64,000 nucleotides of DNA, from assembly GCF_019397265.1 (NCBI RefSeq), contig NZ_CP068985.1, forward strand, positions 1,550,001 to 1,614,000, read 5' to 3'. Below, piece after piece: positions 40,697-50,213 of the stretch (position 1 is the stretch's first letter; each line of letters starts with the position of its first letter). The position numbers and the translations under genes were made by a program. The DNA comes from Nonomuraea coxensis DSM 45129 (GTDB taxonomy: Bacteria; Actinomycetota; Actinomycetes; Streptosporangiales; Streptosporangiaceae). A model generated the notes under the pieces. It did no database searches, was not told the DNA's origin, and worked only from the letters and a program-made list of their open reading frames with translations.

Positions 40697-42839
40697 GCGG
40701 CCGACCTCGACGTACCGGCTGCAGCTGACCCCCGGCTTCGGCTTCGCGGAGGTGGCGGGGATCGCCGGCTACCTGCGCGACCTCGGCGTCAGCCACGTCT
40801 ACCTGTCGCCGGTGCTGGAGGCCGCGCCGGGGTCGCGGCACGGCTACGACGTCACCGACCACTCCAGGATCAGGGAGGCGTTCGGCGGGGCGAGCGGGTT
40901 CAGGGAGATGGCGCAGACGCTCGCCGCGCACGATCTGGGGGTGGTCGTCGACATCGTCCCCAACCACATGAACACGGAGAACCCCGCGTTCTGGTCGGTG
41001 CTCAAGGACGGCCCGGACTCCCCGTACGCGGCCTGGTTCGACATCGCGTGGGACGAGGACGGCAAGGTCGCGCTGCCGGTGCTGGGCGACGACACCGAGC
41101 CGGTCGTGGACGGCGACGTGCTGCGCTACCACGAGCACGCCTACCCGCATCCCGGACACTACCGGCTGGTCGACTGGCGGCAGGGCCCCGGCTACCGGCG
41201 CTTCTTCGACGTCTCGACGCTCATCGGGCTGCGCGTCGAGGATCCCGCGGTGCTGTTCGCCACGCACGAGGTGATCTTCTGGCTGCTCGACGAGGGGCTG
41301 GTGGACGGGCTGCGCGTCGACCACCCCGACGGCCTGGCCGACCCGCGCGGCTACCTGGAGCGGCTGCGCGCCCGTACCGGCGAGAAGACCTGGACGGTCG
41401 TCGAGAAGATCCTCATCGGCCCGGAGCGGCTGCCCGCCGACTGGCCCTGCGACGGCACCACCGGCTACGAGGTGCTCAACCGGGTCAACGGCCTGTTCGT
41501 GGACCCGGCGGGCGGGGAGGCGCTGGTCCGGCTGTTCACCGAGCTGACCGGGCAGCCCGCCGACTACCGGCGGGTGATGCTGGAGTCCAAGCGCGAGGTG
41601 CTGGAGCTGTTCTTCCGCCCCGAGGTCGAGCGGCTGGCCGCGTCGGCCGGCTGCCCGCCGGACGCGGTGCGCGAGCTGCTGGCCGCGATGCCGGTCTACC
41701 GCGCGTACGTGGTGCCCGGCGAGCCGCCGCCCCCCGAGTCCGTCGAGATCGTCGAGCTGGCCGCCGCGTCCTGCTCGGCGGCCGTCGCGCCGCTGGTCCA
41801 CGAGGTGCTGTACGGCTCCGCGGAGACGATCACCCGCTTCCAGCAGGCGTGCGGCCCCGTCATGGCCAAGGGCGTGGAGGACACCGCGCTCTACCGGTGG
41901 TTCCCGCTGGCCTGCCTCAACGAGGTGGGCGGGGAGCCGGACGTGTTCGGCACCTCGGTGGCGGAGTTCCACGAGTTCTGCGCCGGGATGCTCCCGTACA
42001 CGATGACGACCCTCTCCACGCACGACACCAAACGCTCCGAGGACGTGCGGGCGCGGCTGTCGGTGCTGTCGGAGCTGCCGGAGGAGTGGGCCGACGCGGT
42101 CGCGCAGTGGTCGGCCGCCGTGAGCTTCGACCCCCACCTCGACTACCTGGCCTGGCAGAACCTCATGGCCGCCTGGCCGATCTCGGCCGAGAGGTTCGCG
42201 GACTACCTGCTCAAGGCGGCGCGGGAGGCCAAGACCAGGATCTCGTGGGTCGCTCCCGACCCGGTGTACGAGGAGGGGCTGCGGACGTTCGCCGAGGCGG
42301 CGGTGCGGCTGCCGATCGGCAAGTTCACCGAGCGGATCGAGCCGTACGCGATGGCGAACTCGCTGGGCGCCAAGCTCGTGCAGCTCATGATGCCCGGCGT
42401 GCCCGACGTCTACCAGGGCAACGAGAAGAGCGACTTCTCGCTGGTGGACCCCGACAACCGGCGGCCCGTCGGCTTCCCCGCCGAGCCCGCGACCCCCTGG
42501 GACGCGGCCAAGCTGCTGGTCACCCGGCAGGCGCTGCGGCTGCGGCGGCGGCTCGGGGGCGGGGCGGCGTACCTGCCGCTGGAGGCCGACGGGCCCGCGG
42601 CCGGGCACGCGGTCGCCTTCGCCCGCGGCGAGGACGGGCACGGGCTGCCCCGCGCGGTCGCCGTCGCCACCCGGCTGCCGGTGCGGCTGGCCCGTACGGG
42701 ATGGGGCGGCACGTCGCTCTCCCTGCCCCCGGGAACGTGGCGCGACCTGCTCACCGGCGCGCGGCACACCGGCCGTGTCCCCCTCGCGCACCTGCTCGGT
42801 CAGTATCCGGTCGCACTGCTGGAGAGACATGATCTTTGA
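40689..42839 (+). CDS. treY: Maltooligosyl trehalose synthase TreY
   Basis: A 716-residue GH13 enzyme that converts the reducing-end alpha-1,4 linkage of malto-oligosaccharides to alpha,alpha-1,1. The start PTSTYRLQLTPGFGFAEV, VDIVPNHM, DGLRVDHPDGL, KGVEDTALYRW and TLSTHDTKRSEDVRARL are diagnostic. GTG start overlapping the glgX stop by eight bases. Cytoplasmic. Confidence 0.96.
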
Positions 42840-44565
42840 GGTCTGGGCGCCGGCCGCCACGGCGGTCGAGGTGCAGGTGCGGGGCTCACGCCGGCCGATG
42901 TCCCCCGGGGCCGGTGGCTGGTGGTCGGCCGAGGTCGAGGGGGCGGGGCACGGCACCCGGTACGCGTTCGTGGTGGACGGCGACGGGCCCTACCCCGACC
43001 CGCGCTCGCGCCGGCAGCCGGAGGGCGTCTTCGGGCCGAGCGCGGTCTACGACCACGCCAGGTTCACCTGGTCCGACCACGACTGGAAGGGGCGGGACCT
43101 GCGCGGTTCCGTCATCTACGAGCTGCACGTCGGGACGTTCACACAGGAGGGCACGTTCCACGCGGCGATCGAGAAGCTGGACCACCTCGTCGAGCTGGGC
43201 GTCGACCTCGTGGAGATCATGCCGGTCGCCCCGGTGCCCGGCGGTCGCAACTGGGGGTACGACGGGGTCGACCTCTACGCGGTGAACGAGACGTACGGGG
43301 GGCCCGACGGGCTCAAGTCGTTCGTGGACGCCTGCCACCGGGCCGGCCTCGGCGTGATCCTCGACGTCGTCCACAACCACCTGGGGCCGTCGGGGAACTT
43401 CCTGCGCCCGTTCGGGCCGTACTTCGCCGGCTACCGCGGCAGCTACTGGGGCGACGCGGTCAACCTCGACGGGCCCGGCTCCGACGAGGTGCGGCGCTAT
43501 TTCGTCGGCAACGCGCTCCAGTGGTTGCGCGACTACCACGTGGACGGGCTGCGGCTCGACGCCGTGCACGCGCTGCACGACTCCCGCGCCACGCACCTGC
43601 TGGCCGAGCTGTCCGCCGAGGTGGACGCGCTGGCCTGCGCCGTCGGCCGGCCGCTGGCGCTGATCGCCGAGTCCGACCTCAACGACCCGCGCATGGTGCT
43701 GCCGCTGGAGGCGGGCGGGCTGGGCATGACCGCGCAATGGGACGACGACGTTCACCACGCGCTGCACTGCGCGGTCAGCGGCGAGAGCCACGGCTACTAC
43801 GAGGACTTCGCGGGGCTGCCGGCGCTGGCCAAGGTGCTGACCGGCGGGGTGCTGCACGACGGGACGTACTCCAGCTTCCGCGGGCGCTCCCACGGGCGGC
43901 CGTACGCGGGCGTGCCGGGCCACCGCCTCGTGGCCTGCCTGCAGAACCACGACCAGATCGGCAACCGGCCCCGCGGCGACCGGCTGCCCCTCCCGGCGCT
44001 GAAGCTGGGGGCGGGGCTGCTGCTGACCTCGCCGTTCACGCCGATGCTGTTCATGGGGGAGGAGTGGGGGGCGCGCTCCCCCTTCCTGTTCTTCTCCGAC
44101 CACGTCGAGCCGCGGCTCCGGGAGAGCGAGGCGGAGCGGCGGGAGCGCGAGTTCGACGGGTTCGGGTACGTGTGGGACGCGCCCGACCCCTCGGACGAGG
44201 AGACGTTCCTGCGGTCCAAGCTGGACTGGACCGAGCTCAAGGAGGAGGCGCACTGGTCGCTGCTGTGCTGGTACCGGGACCTCGTCGCGCTGCGCAAGGC
44301 CCTGCCCGAGCTGTCCGACCCGCGGATGGAGCGAGTCAGGGTGGAGGTGGACCCGGGCGGGAAGTGGCTGGTCATGTGGCGGGGATCGCTGGCGGTCAGC
44401 GTGAACTTCGCCGAGGAGGCGGTGAGCGTGCCGGTGAGGGCGGGGGCGGTGCTGCTGGCGTCCGACGAGCCGGTGGGGGCGGGGGAGGACGGCCGGCTGC
44501 GCCTGCCCGGCCAGTCGATGGCGATCAGCCGCCCTGACGCCGCCCGGACGTCCGGCGCCGCCTGA
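42829..44565 (+). CDS. treZ: Malto-oligosyltrehalose trehalohydrolase TreZ
   Basis: A 578-residue GH13 enzyme that releases trehalose from maltooligosyl-trehalose. FEVWAPAATAVEV, YELHVGTFTQEGTF, LDVVHNHLGPSGN, VDGLRLDAVHALHD, LIAESDLNDPR, LQNHDQIGNR and FMGEEWGARSPF are visible. ATG at 42829 with GGAGAGA just upstream, overlapping treY by 11 bases. With glgX and treY it completes a glycogen-to-trehalose operon. A tandem repeat covers its stop codon. Confidence 0.96.
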   Translation: MIFEVWAPAATAVEVQVRGSRRPMSPGAGGWWSAEVEGAGHGTRYAFVVDGDGPYPDPRSRRQPEGVFGPSAVYDHARFTWSDHDWKGRDLRGSVIYELHVGTFTQEGTFHAAIEKLDHLVELGVDLVEIMPVAPVPGGRNWGYDGVDLYAVNETYGGPDGLKSFVDACHRAGLGVILDVVHNHLGPSGNFLRPFGPYFAGYRGSYWGDAVNLDGPGSDEVRRYFVGNALQWLRDYHVDGLRLDAVHALHDSRATHLLAELSAEVDALACAVGRPLALIAESDLNDPRMVLPLEAGGLGMTAQWDDDVHHALHCAVSGESHGYYEDFAGLPALAKVLTGGVLHDGTYSSFRGRSHGRPYAGVPGHRLVACLQNHDQIGNRPRGDRLPLPALKLGAGLLLTSPFTPMLFMGEEWGARSPFLFFSDHVEPRLRESEAERREREFDGFGYVWDAPDPSDEETFLRSKLDWTELKEEAHWSLLCWYRDLVALRKALPELSDPRMERVRVEVDPGGKWLVMWRGSLAVSVNFAEEAVSVPVRAGAVLLASDEPVGAGEDGRLRLPGQSMAISRPDAARTSGAA

Positions 44566-44612
44566 CCCGGGCCGCCTGACCCGGGCCGCCTGACCCGGGC
44601 CGCCTGACCCGG
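44557..44612 (+). repeat. Four perfect tandem copies of a 14-base unit at the treZ stop
   Basis: The unit GCCGCCTGACCCGG is repeated exactly four times. The first copy contains the treZ TGA (44563-44565), so each copy carries a stop triplet. Adjacent CCCGGG palindromes allow stacked hairpins, possibly acting as a terminator. Confidence 0.85.
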
Positions 44613-44769
44613 GCTTGTCGCTTGTCCACAGGGCGGGCTGCGATGTCGTCGTCATCCACAGAATCGCGTTCGCCGCTCTGCCGCCCGGCCTCCGTGCCTG
44701 ATCCTGAGTGCCGCACTCGTCCGACAGGATCCCGATCCGACGACCGCACCGCGATCACGGAGGCCACTC

Positions 44770-45720
44770 ATGAAGATCTTCCTTCCGCTGCCCCGGACCC
44801 TGACATCCCTGTTCGTCATCGCCGTGGCGAAGCTCCCCGCCGAGCCCAGGTCACTCGTGCCCTGGCGGATCGCGCCGGCTCACCGGAGGGCGGCGCTCAC
44901 CGCGATCGCCACCGGCCTCCTGGCCGTCACCCGGCACCCCACCCCATGGAGACCGGCGGGGGCGACGCTCCCCGCCGACCACCTGCGACGCCTGCGGCGC
45001 GCCACGGCCCACCTCGTGGTCGCCGCCACCGCGCCCCCGCACCGCCTGCCCGCCATCGCCCAGACGGCCCGCGCGGTCGCCCGCGCCCTGGCCGACGCCT
45101 GCGACGGCGTCCTGATCGACCCGCTGACCGGCTCCTCCGTGCCCGCCCGAGGGCGGCGCCCGGACGAGCCGACGGGGTTCGACCTCGGCGACGACTGGCT
45201 CGGCTGGGACGTCCAGGTGCACGACGCCGCCACCTGCCCGCCGTGGGACCCCGCCGACACGGCCGGCTGCGACTGCCTCCGCATGACCTCCCGCGGCCTG
45301 CGCAGGTTCGCGCTGCCCGAGATCACCCTCGACGGCGCGGCCTGCGCCCACACCCTGTGCGCCACCCACCTCCTGCGCACGGTCGCTCACCACCTGGTCT
45401 CCGGCCAGCTCGCCTACCTCGCGGCCCACCCCGGCGCCACGCACCGCCGCCTCGACGACTTCCTCCGCATCAGGCCGGAGGGAGCGGAGGCGCCGTTCGG
45501 CGTCCGGCTGACCCCGTACGACGCCGGTCAGGGCGGGCTCGGCCGCGCCGGCGGCATCCGCCGCCTCAAGGTCGGCCCGCCTCCTGGCGCAGGCCAGGTC
45601 ACCTGCCTCAGGGTCGGTCCGCCCCCGGGCTTCACCGGCTCGGTCAACGACTGGCTCTGCGCCACGCGAGGCGCCCACCACGCCACCCTCACCTCCACCC
45701 CCTCCCTGGCCGCCGCCTGA
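44770..45720 (+). CDS. Hypothetical protein
   Basis: A 316-residue protein with GGAGG eight bases before the ATG and normal high-GC codon use. The first 70 residues are basic and Ala-rich. The middle has acidic GFDLGDDWLGWDVQV and a possible metal site (CPPWDPADTAGCDC, then CAHTLCATH). The C-terminus carries two RVGPPPG-type repeats (LKVGPPPGAGQ and LRVGPPPGFTG). I recognise no family. No clear signal peptide. Confidence 0.7.
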   Translation: MKIFLPLPRTLTSLFVIAVAKLPAEPRSLVPWRIAPAHRRAALTAIATGLLAVTRHPTPWRPAGATLPADHLRRLRRATAHLVVAATAPPHRLPAIAQTARAVARALADACDGVLIDPLTGSSVPARGRRPDEPTGFDLGDDWLGWDVQVHDAATCPPWDPADTAGCDCLRMTSRGLRRFALPEITLDGAACAHTLCATHLLRTVAHHLVSGQLAYLAAHPGATHRRLDDFLRIRPEGAEAPFGVRLTPYDAGQGGLGRAGGIRRLKVGPPPGAGQVTCLRVGPPPGFTGSVNDWLCATRGAHHATLTSTPSLAAA

Positions 45721-45761
45721 CCCTGCCCGAACCATCTGGTGCGGGGAGGCGTCAAAGTGAC

Positions 45762-46370
45762 GTGATTCAGTTCGAGATGATCGACGAGGATCTGCGAACG
45801 GCACGGCGGCGGGCACGCCGCTGGAACGAGCTCGACGAGCAGCGGCAGGCGATCGCCGGCCGAATGCGGGAGACGCGGGCGGCGCTGGACGCGACCGTCG
45901 CCTGGGACCCGGAGAGCATGGCGGTGCAGGAAGCCAAGCTGAAGGCGTTCGGCCGCGCGCTGGCGTCGCTGCAGCGGGAGCTGGCCGAGGTCGGCCCGGC
46001 CCGGGACCTGTACGAGGAGCTGCTGCTGCGCAAGGAGCGGCGCCTCACGGACTCAGCCGACCCGCGCGGCGCCGAGCTCCTGGAGCTCGGCCGGCTGCTG
46101 GCCGAGCTGGACGTGGAGATCCCTGCCCGGGAACGTGCCAGGGAGGCGGGCCGCGCCGCCCTGCGGCGGCCGGACGACCGGGAGGCGGCGGCCGGGTTCG
46201 TCCGCCACCTGCAGGCCCTGGGGATGACGATCGAGGCCGGCGCGCTGCACGGCGAACGAGGGCTCCGCGAGGGGCGGACGCTGGTGGACGAGCTGGAGAG
46301 CCGCTGCCGCGAACTGGAGAACCTCCGCGCCCGCCTCCGCGTCCGCCGCGAGCAACTCCTCCTCGCCTGA
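45762..46370 (+). CDS. Hypothetical coiled-coil protein
   Basis: A 202-residue protein, almost entirely helical and charged (DEDLRTARRRARRWNELDEQ ... ALASLQRELAEVGPARD ... LRARLRVRREQLLLA), predicted as long coiled coils. GTG at 45762 has a somewhat distant GGGAGG; an ATG at 45777 is an alternative. No family recognised. It lies 41 bases after the previous hypothetical gene and may be co-transcribed with it. Confidence 0.65.
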   Translation: MIQFEMIDEDLRTARRRARRWNELDEQRQAIAGRMRETRAALDATVAWDPESMAVQEAKLKAFGRALASLQRELAEVGPARDLYEELLLRKERRLTDSADPRGAELLELGRLLAELDVEIPARERAREAGRAALRRPDDREAAAGFVRHLQALGMTIEAGALHGERGLREGRTLVDELESRCRELENLRARLRVRREQLLLA

Positions 46371-46377
46371 CCGACCC

Positions 46378-46453
46378 ACGGCGAGGTGGTGATCGCCGCC
46401 ATCTGCCTGACCCTGACGGCGAGGTGGTGATCGCCGTCATCTGCCGGGCCCTG
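46378..46453. repeat. 38-base tandem duplication
   Basis: Two head-to-tail copies (46378-46415 and 46416-46453) match at 35 of 38 positions; each begins ACGGCGAGGTGGTGATCGCC. The length is not a multiple of three, so it shifts the frame of any gene crossing it. Confidence 0.85.
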
Positions 46454-46573
46454 CTCGTCTTCCGGCTCGTCGGACGCCAGGTAAAGGATCACCGGCCCGG
46501 CCGCCATCGCGTCGAGGACGTGGACCGCGAGGGCCAGCATGAAGATCTCGTTGCCGAAGTTCCACGCGTGCAC
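46378..46573 (-). pseudogene. Possible gene remnant on the minus strand
   Basis: From a GTG at 46573 the minus strand reads VHAWNFGNEIFMLALAVHVL, then DAMAAGPVILYLASDEPEDE, with clean high-GC third positions and one hydrophobic helix, unlike a chance frame. The frame then enters the 38-base duplication and continues antisense to the coiled-coil gene without its own stop. This looks like the surviving start of a small membrane protein whose end was lost or shifted by the duplication. No family recognised. Confidence 0.35.
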
Positions 46574-46800
46574 GCTCGCCTGACCGCCGCTCTGCTCAGG
46601 ATGACGCCGCCCGATGTCGCGGCGCCGTTCTTCCGGAGCCCTGCCTGGACGGATCTCACGCCCGCCGTAGACCTCTGTCACAGGCCGAGCACCGCGCACC
46701 CGACGCCGGCTACAACGGTGACGCGAAAACAATCTTGTAAGACGAGACCTTTACTGTTATTTTCAGGCTGTTTTGCTGATCATCGTCAGATCGGAGCTAC

Positions 46801-47949
46801 ATGCCCACGATTCCGTTACAAGCAGCATTAGTCGGCCTCCTGATGACCCCCCTCACCGCTCTTCCTGTCACGACAGGCGCCCAAGCGAGCCCACTGACCC
46901 CCATCGCCGCGCAGCGCGAGCCGGTCGAACTGCTCGGAGCAGCGAGCGAAACCACACGCTATTGGCTACATCCCGATGGACACATCACCACGGAAATCTG
47001 GTCAAGACCTGTCCGCGTCAAGAAGAGCAACGCGTGGGCATGGATTGACCCCTCGCTGTCGCTGCAGGGTTCCGCCATCAAACCGAAAGTTGTCAAGGGT
47101 GAGCTGACACTTCCGCGGGGCGGAGACGCATCACCGTCGACCACCTTCGCACTCACGCCTGACCAGTCCCTTGCTCTGTCATGGCCCGCCAAGCTGCCGG
47201 AGCCAACGCTGGAAGGCAGCCGCGCCACCTACACCAACGCCGCCGGACCCGGTGCCGATCTCGTAGTTACCGCGCTGGCCGCAGGCTTCCGCTATGACCT
47301 GGTCTTACGCGAGCGCCCCGCTAAGGCCCCCCAATTCGAGATTCCGGTAAAGGGCAACGGCCTGAAGTTGCGTGAAACTTCTGGGGGCCGCGTACGCGTG
47401 ACCGACGGCGACGACCAGAACGTCGCGGTCCCCTCGAAGCCCTGGCTGGAAAGCAGCAAGGCCGCCCAGAGTCGCGGCGCGGTGGAGGCCGCAGTGGTCA
47501 CCTCAGGTGGCGGGCAGACGCTGGTGCTCAAACCCGATCAGAAGTACCTCGTCGATCCGGCCACGAGTTATCCGGTTACCATACAGTCCGCCTTCAGCAT
47601 CGTTCCGAGCGCTGACGCGGATGTTTGGAGCCTCTTGCCCGACTATCCGAACGGCGACGGCGGCACCCTTAAGGCGGGCACCGAATCGGACGGCAGCAAG
47701 TCCCGCGCCTACCTCAAGTTCAACACTTCGCCTCTCATTGGGCAGCAGATCACCAACGTCACACTATCCCTGCTCAATATCGACGGCCCCAGTTGCGGCT
47801 CCGCAGTGGGGGAGGCATACAGGTACGGCGCGTCACTAGCCGGTGGGATCCGACCACAGTCACCTGGGCGGCTCAGCCGACCAACACCACCGAGAACGCC
47901 GTCACCAATAGGAGCAGCGTCGGTGGATCCTGCGGCCCGACTGCTATGA
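46801..47949 (+). CDS. Secreted DNRLRE-domain protein, N-terminal part (frameshifted)
   Basis: A 382-residue frame. Residues 1-31 look like a signal peptide (ALVGLLMTPLTALPVTTGAQA). The next 280 residues resemble the N-terminal region of actinomycete DNRLRE/Rhs-associated secreted proteins (WSRPVRVKKSNAWAWIDPSL, YLVDPATSYPVTI). The DNRLRE domain starts at ADADVWSLLPDYPNGDGG but is cut off: after GPSCGSAVG the frame goes out of register, while the rest of the domain continues in the next frame. The last 45 or so residues here are therefore not native. Third positions carry more A/T than in neighbouring genes, suggesting transfer. Confidence 0.75.
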   Translation: MPTIPLQAALVGLLMTPLTALPVTTGAQASPLTPIAAQREPVELLGAASETTRYWLHPDGHITTEIWSRPVRVKKSNAWAWIDPSLSLQGSAIKPKVVKGELTLPRGGDASPSTTFALTPDQSLALSWPAKLPEPTLEGSRATYTNAAGPGADLVVTALAAGFRYDLVLRERPAKAPQFEIPVKGNGLKLRETSGGRVRVTDGDDQNVAVPSKPWLESSKAAQSRGAVEAAVVTSGGGQTLVLKPDQKYLVDPATSYPVTIQSAFSIVPSADADVWSLLPDYPNGDGGTLKAGTESDGSKSRAYLKFNTSPLIGQQITNVTLSLLNIDGPSCGSAVGEAYRYGASLAGGIRPQSPGRLSRPTPPRTPSPIGAASVDPAARLL

Positions 47950-49451
47950 GCTGGGACATCACATCCATGGCTCGTCAATGGGCCGGGGATGGCGGCAACT
48001 ACGGCGTGGTGCTGATGTCGCCGGCCGAGCGCGCCAGCGCAAACTATCGGGTCTTCCCGTCGTCCGAAAATACAGACTTCAACGATCCGCCCAAGCTCAC
48101 CGCGACATTCGCGCCCGGCGGCGAGGCCACCACCCTCTATCCTGCGGGCGCGGACGGCGTCGAGGTCATCCAGGCCCCCGCGACATGGGGCGACGACATC
48201 CCGCAGCTCGCCGAGCCCCAAGCGCACGCGCTGAGCTCGGCCATCGACCGCGCGGAGGCCAACGGCGACGCACTCGCCAAACCATACGTGGACATGGTCA
48301 GCGGTCAGGTCATCGTCCCAGCCGCCAGCGCTGACGGTCACACGATCGGATCCGCGCCCCTGACGGGCACCGCCTACCTTGGTCTCGGAGGCGTCGACTG
48401 GACGATTCCAGGTGACTTCACCGACGGCGACACGGACGAGGATTCCGACGGGGTGGTCGACCCGGGTGAGAGCTATACCTTTACTCCGCAAGTGCCGGAC
48501 GCTGCCACCAGCTATTCCCGCCAGACGGCCATCGCCCGCGAGATCATGAACTTGACCAGCGCCGAATTGCCAGGTGCCGACCATCTCGTCGAGGCCCGGA
48601 TCTGGGCGGAACGCAACCAGGTCCTCATCAAGACGAACGCGGTGTCGTCGGAGCTGAGGCTGGCGCTGGCCCAGCGCTACGGCACTAACGCGGTCGTGCT
48701 CCATCTGGACCCGAACGCCACCGTCCTGAAGCTCACGGCGGGTACGGACAGCCGCGCGAACGACAACGACGGCTATATCAACGGCGGCGGCGCATACGTG
48801 ACGGAATACGGTGACGAGTGCACCATGGGCTTCGCCTGGAAGATCCCCGCAGGCAAGAGACTGGTGACCGCAGGGCACTGCATGCCGAAGGCTTACAGTT
48901 CGGTCCGCGTCTCCAACGATGGCACGCGTTTCTACGGCCAGCGCGTCGGCATGCTCACCACCTACGAATACGGCAAGGGCACTGTGCCGCTCCCGGGTCA
49001 GAACAAGTGGTTGGGCGACACGGCTTTGGTTACCACGGACCCGTCTGTGGCAGTGCCGACCGCGTCGATCTTCACCGGCGACGAGACATCGCGGACCAGG
49101 AGGCCGGTGAAGAGCAGTTGGAGCCGGCGGTCCGCGCACAACGAGCTGTACTGTGTCGGCGGACGCAGTACCGGCCAGCATTGCAACTGGCGGGTTGACA
49201 ACCCCAACACGTGGAAGAAGACAGACGGCGGGACGACGGACAACATCGTCACCGGGAAACGATCCGGCGACTGCGTGGAGGGTGGCGACTCGGGCGGCCC
49301 GGTCTACACCTTCCGGAGTGATGGGTCCGTCGTGGCCAAGGGCGTTGCGAACGCCGGAACCAGCCCGCTGATCGGCGATTGCGTCATGGTGTTCACCGAT
49401 ATCACCACCATCCGTGAGGCGTACGGTGGTGACGTGTTGAAGCGGAAGTAA
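47793..49451 (+). CDS. DNRLRE second half plus trypsin-like serine protease domain (frameshifted C-terminal part)
   Basis: This frame continues the protein begun at 46801. IQVRRVTSRWDPTTVTWAAQ and YGVVLMSPAERASANYRVF complete the DNRLRE domain. An acidic linker (DGDTDEDSDGVVDPGE) follows. The trypsin-fold domain has His in LVTAGHC, a probable Asp in WLGDTALV and Ser in GDSGGPV. The junction lies at a G5 run (47808-47812); one extra G would restore a single protein of about 880 residues. No independent ribosome site is evident, so this is either a pseudogene, a sequencing indel or a real frameshift. Likely an exported protease. Confidence 0.75.
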   Translation: MRLRSGGGIQVRRVTSRWDPTTVTWAAQPTNTTENAVTNRSSVGGSCGPTAMSWDITSMARQWAGDGGNYGVVLMSPAERASANYRVFPSSENTDFNDPPKLTATFAPGGEATTLYPAGADGVEVIQAPATWGDDIPQLAEPQAHALSSAIDRAEANGDALAKPYVDMVSGQVIVPAASADGHTIGSAPLTGTAYLGLGGVDWTIPGDFTDGDTDEDSDGVVDPGESYTFTPQVPDAATSYSRQTAIAREIMNLTSAELPGADHLVEARIWAERNQVLIKTNAVSSELRLALAQRYGTNAVVLHLDPNATVLKLTAGTDSRANDNDGYINGGGAYVTEYGDECTMGFAWKIPAGKRLVTAGHCMPKAYSSVRVSNDGTRFYGQRVGMLTTYEYGKGTVPLPGQNKWLGDTALVTTDPSVAVPTASIFTGDETSRTRRPVKSSWSRRSAHNELYCVGGRSTGQHCNWRVDNPNTWKKTDGGTTDNIVTGKRSGDCVEGGDSGGPVYTFRSDGSVVAKGVANAGTSPLIGDCVMVFTDITTIREAYGGDVLKRK

Positions 49452-49467
49452 GGCAGGCTCTCCTTCC

Positions 49468-49854
49468 ATGTTCACTTCTCGGTCCTTGGCGCTCGCCCTC
49501 CTGTGCAGCGCCCTGGTCACTGCGGGATGCGGTGCATCCACATGGCAGGACATACGTGTCGCGACGTTATCTCCAGATGGCAAGACTCTGACCGTCAAGC
49601 TGATCTTCGGAGCGCCTGACGAGACGGGGAAGCCGTGTGAGCGGGTGACGGATACGGAGGTGACCGAATCGCCGTCTCGGGTGGTCATCGGGGTCGAAGT
49701 GGATGACTCCTGTCGCCGAAGCTGGCCATGGGAGGAGGAGTTCACCAACATGATCGGGCGGGCTCATCTCGTGCAGCTCAAGCTGAAAGAGCCGTTGGGC
49801 GAACGGACCGTCGTCAACAACTCGAGCGACGAGCCCGTCGCGATCAATCGATAG
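49468..49854 (+). CDS. Small putative lipoprotein
   Basis: A 128-residue protein with a signal peptide and lipobox (LALALLCSALVTAGC, Cys about residue 21). The mature beta-rich domain (SPDGKTLTVKLIFGAPDETG) has two further Cys (KPCERV, DDSCRR) that could form a disulfide. It starts 17 bases after the protease gene and is probably co-transcribed. It may be a partner or inhibitor of the protease; this is inference. No family recognised. Confidence 0.75.
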   Translation: MFTSRSLALALLCSALVTAGCGASTWQDIRVATLSPDGKTLTVKLIFGAPDETGKPCERVTDTEVTESPSRVVIGVEVDDSCRRSWPWEEEFTNMIGRAHLVQLKLKEPLGERTVVNNSSDEPVAINR

Positions 49855-50213
49855 CGGTGAGGCGGGAGTACCCCGCCTCACCCCACCTAAGGCTCGCGAT
49901 CAGCTCGTCGATCGCGGCCGCCGTCGAGCGCGTCCTTGGAGTCCCTGCAGGTGGCCACCACCCACGTCGGCTACGCCCAGACCCTTGCCCGCCTGACCAC
50001 CGTGGGCCGGGCCGCAGCACGCGGTCGCCGCGCTCGCGCCTGATGTGACTCCCATGCAGGTCCGTGTTATCAGCCACAGAGTGCGAGGTTGATCATCTCA
50101 GTGTCGAATAACGATCGATTTCGCACAAGATCAAAATAGGAGCGTCGTCCTAGAAGCCGCTCGTTTGGGGCTCATGACACGTTTCTTACCGGCACCCCGA
50201 GTAGCCCCGGAGA
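49855..50213. other. Gap without a supported gene
   Basis: A short high-GC stretch ending at TGA (about 49933-50043) reads like the tail of a coding sequence (LQVATTHVGYAQTLARLTT) but has no start and is preceded by a stop. It may be a remnant. I see no tRNA or obvious attachment core next to the recombinase gene. Confidence 0.4.

Noticed and set aside
44622..46370. A 582-residue extended version of the coiled-coil protein
   Set aside because: The first 380 residues are an off-frame shadow of the 44770-45720 gene.
50044..50213. A tRNA attachment site for the recombinase
   Set aside because: No cloverleaf or T-loop consensus could be found on either strand next to the gene.
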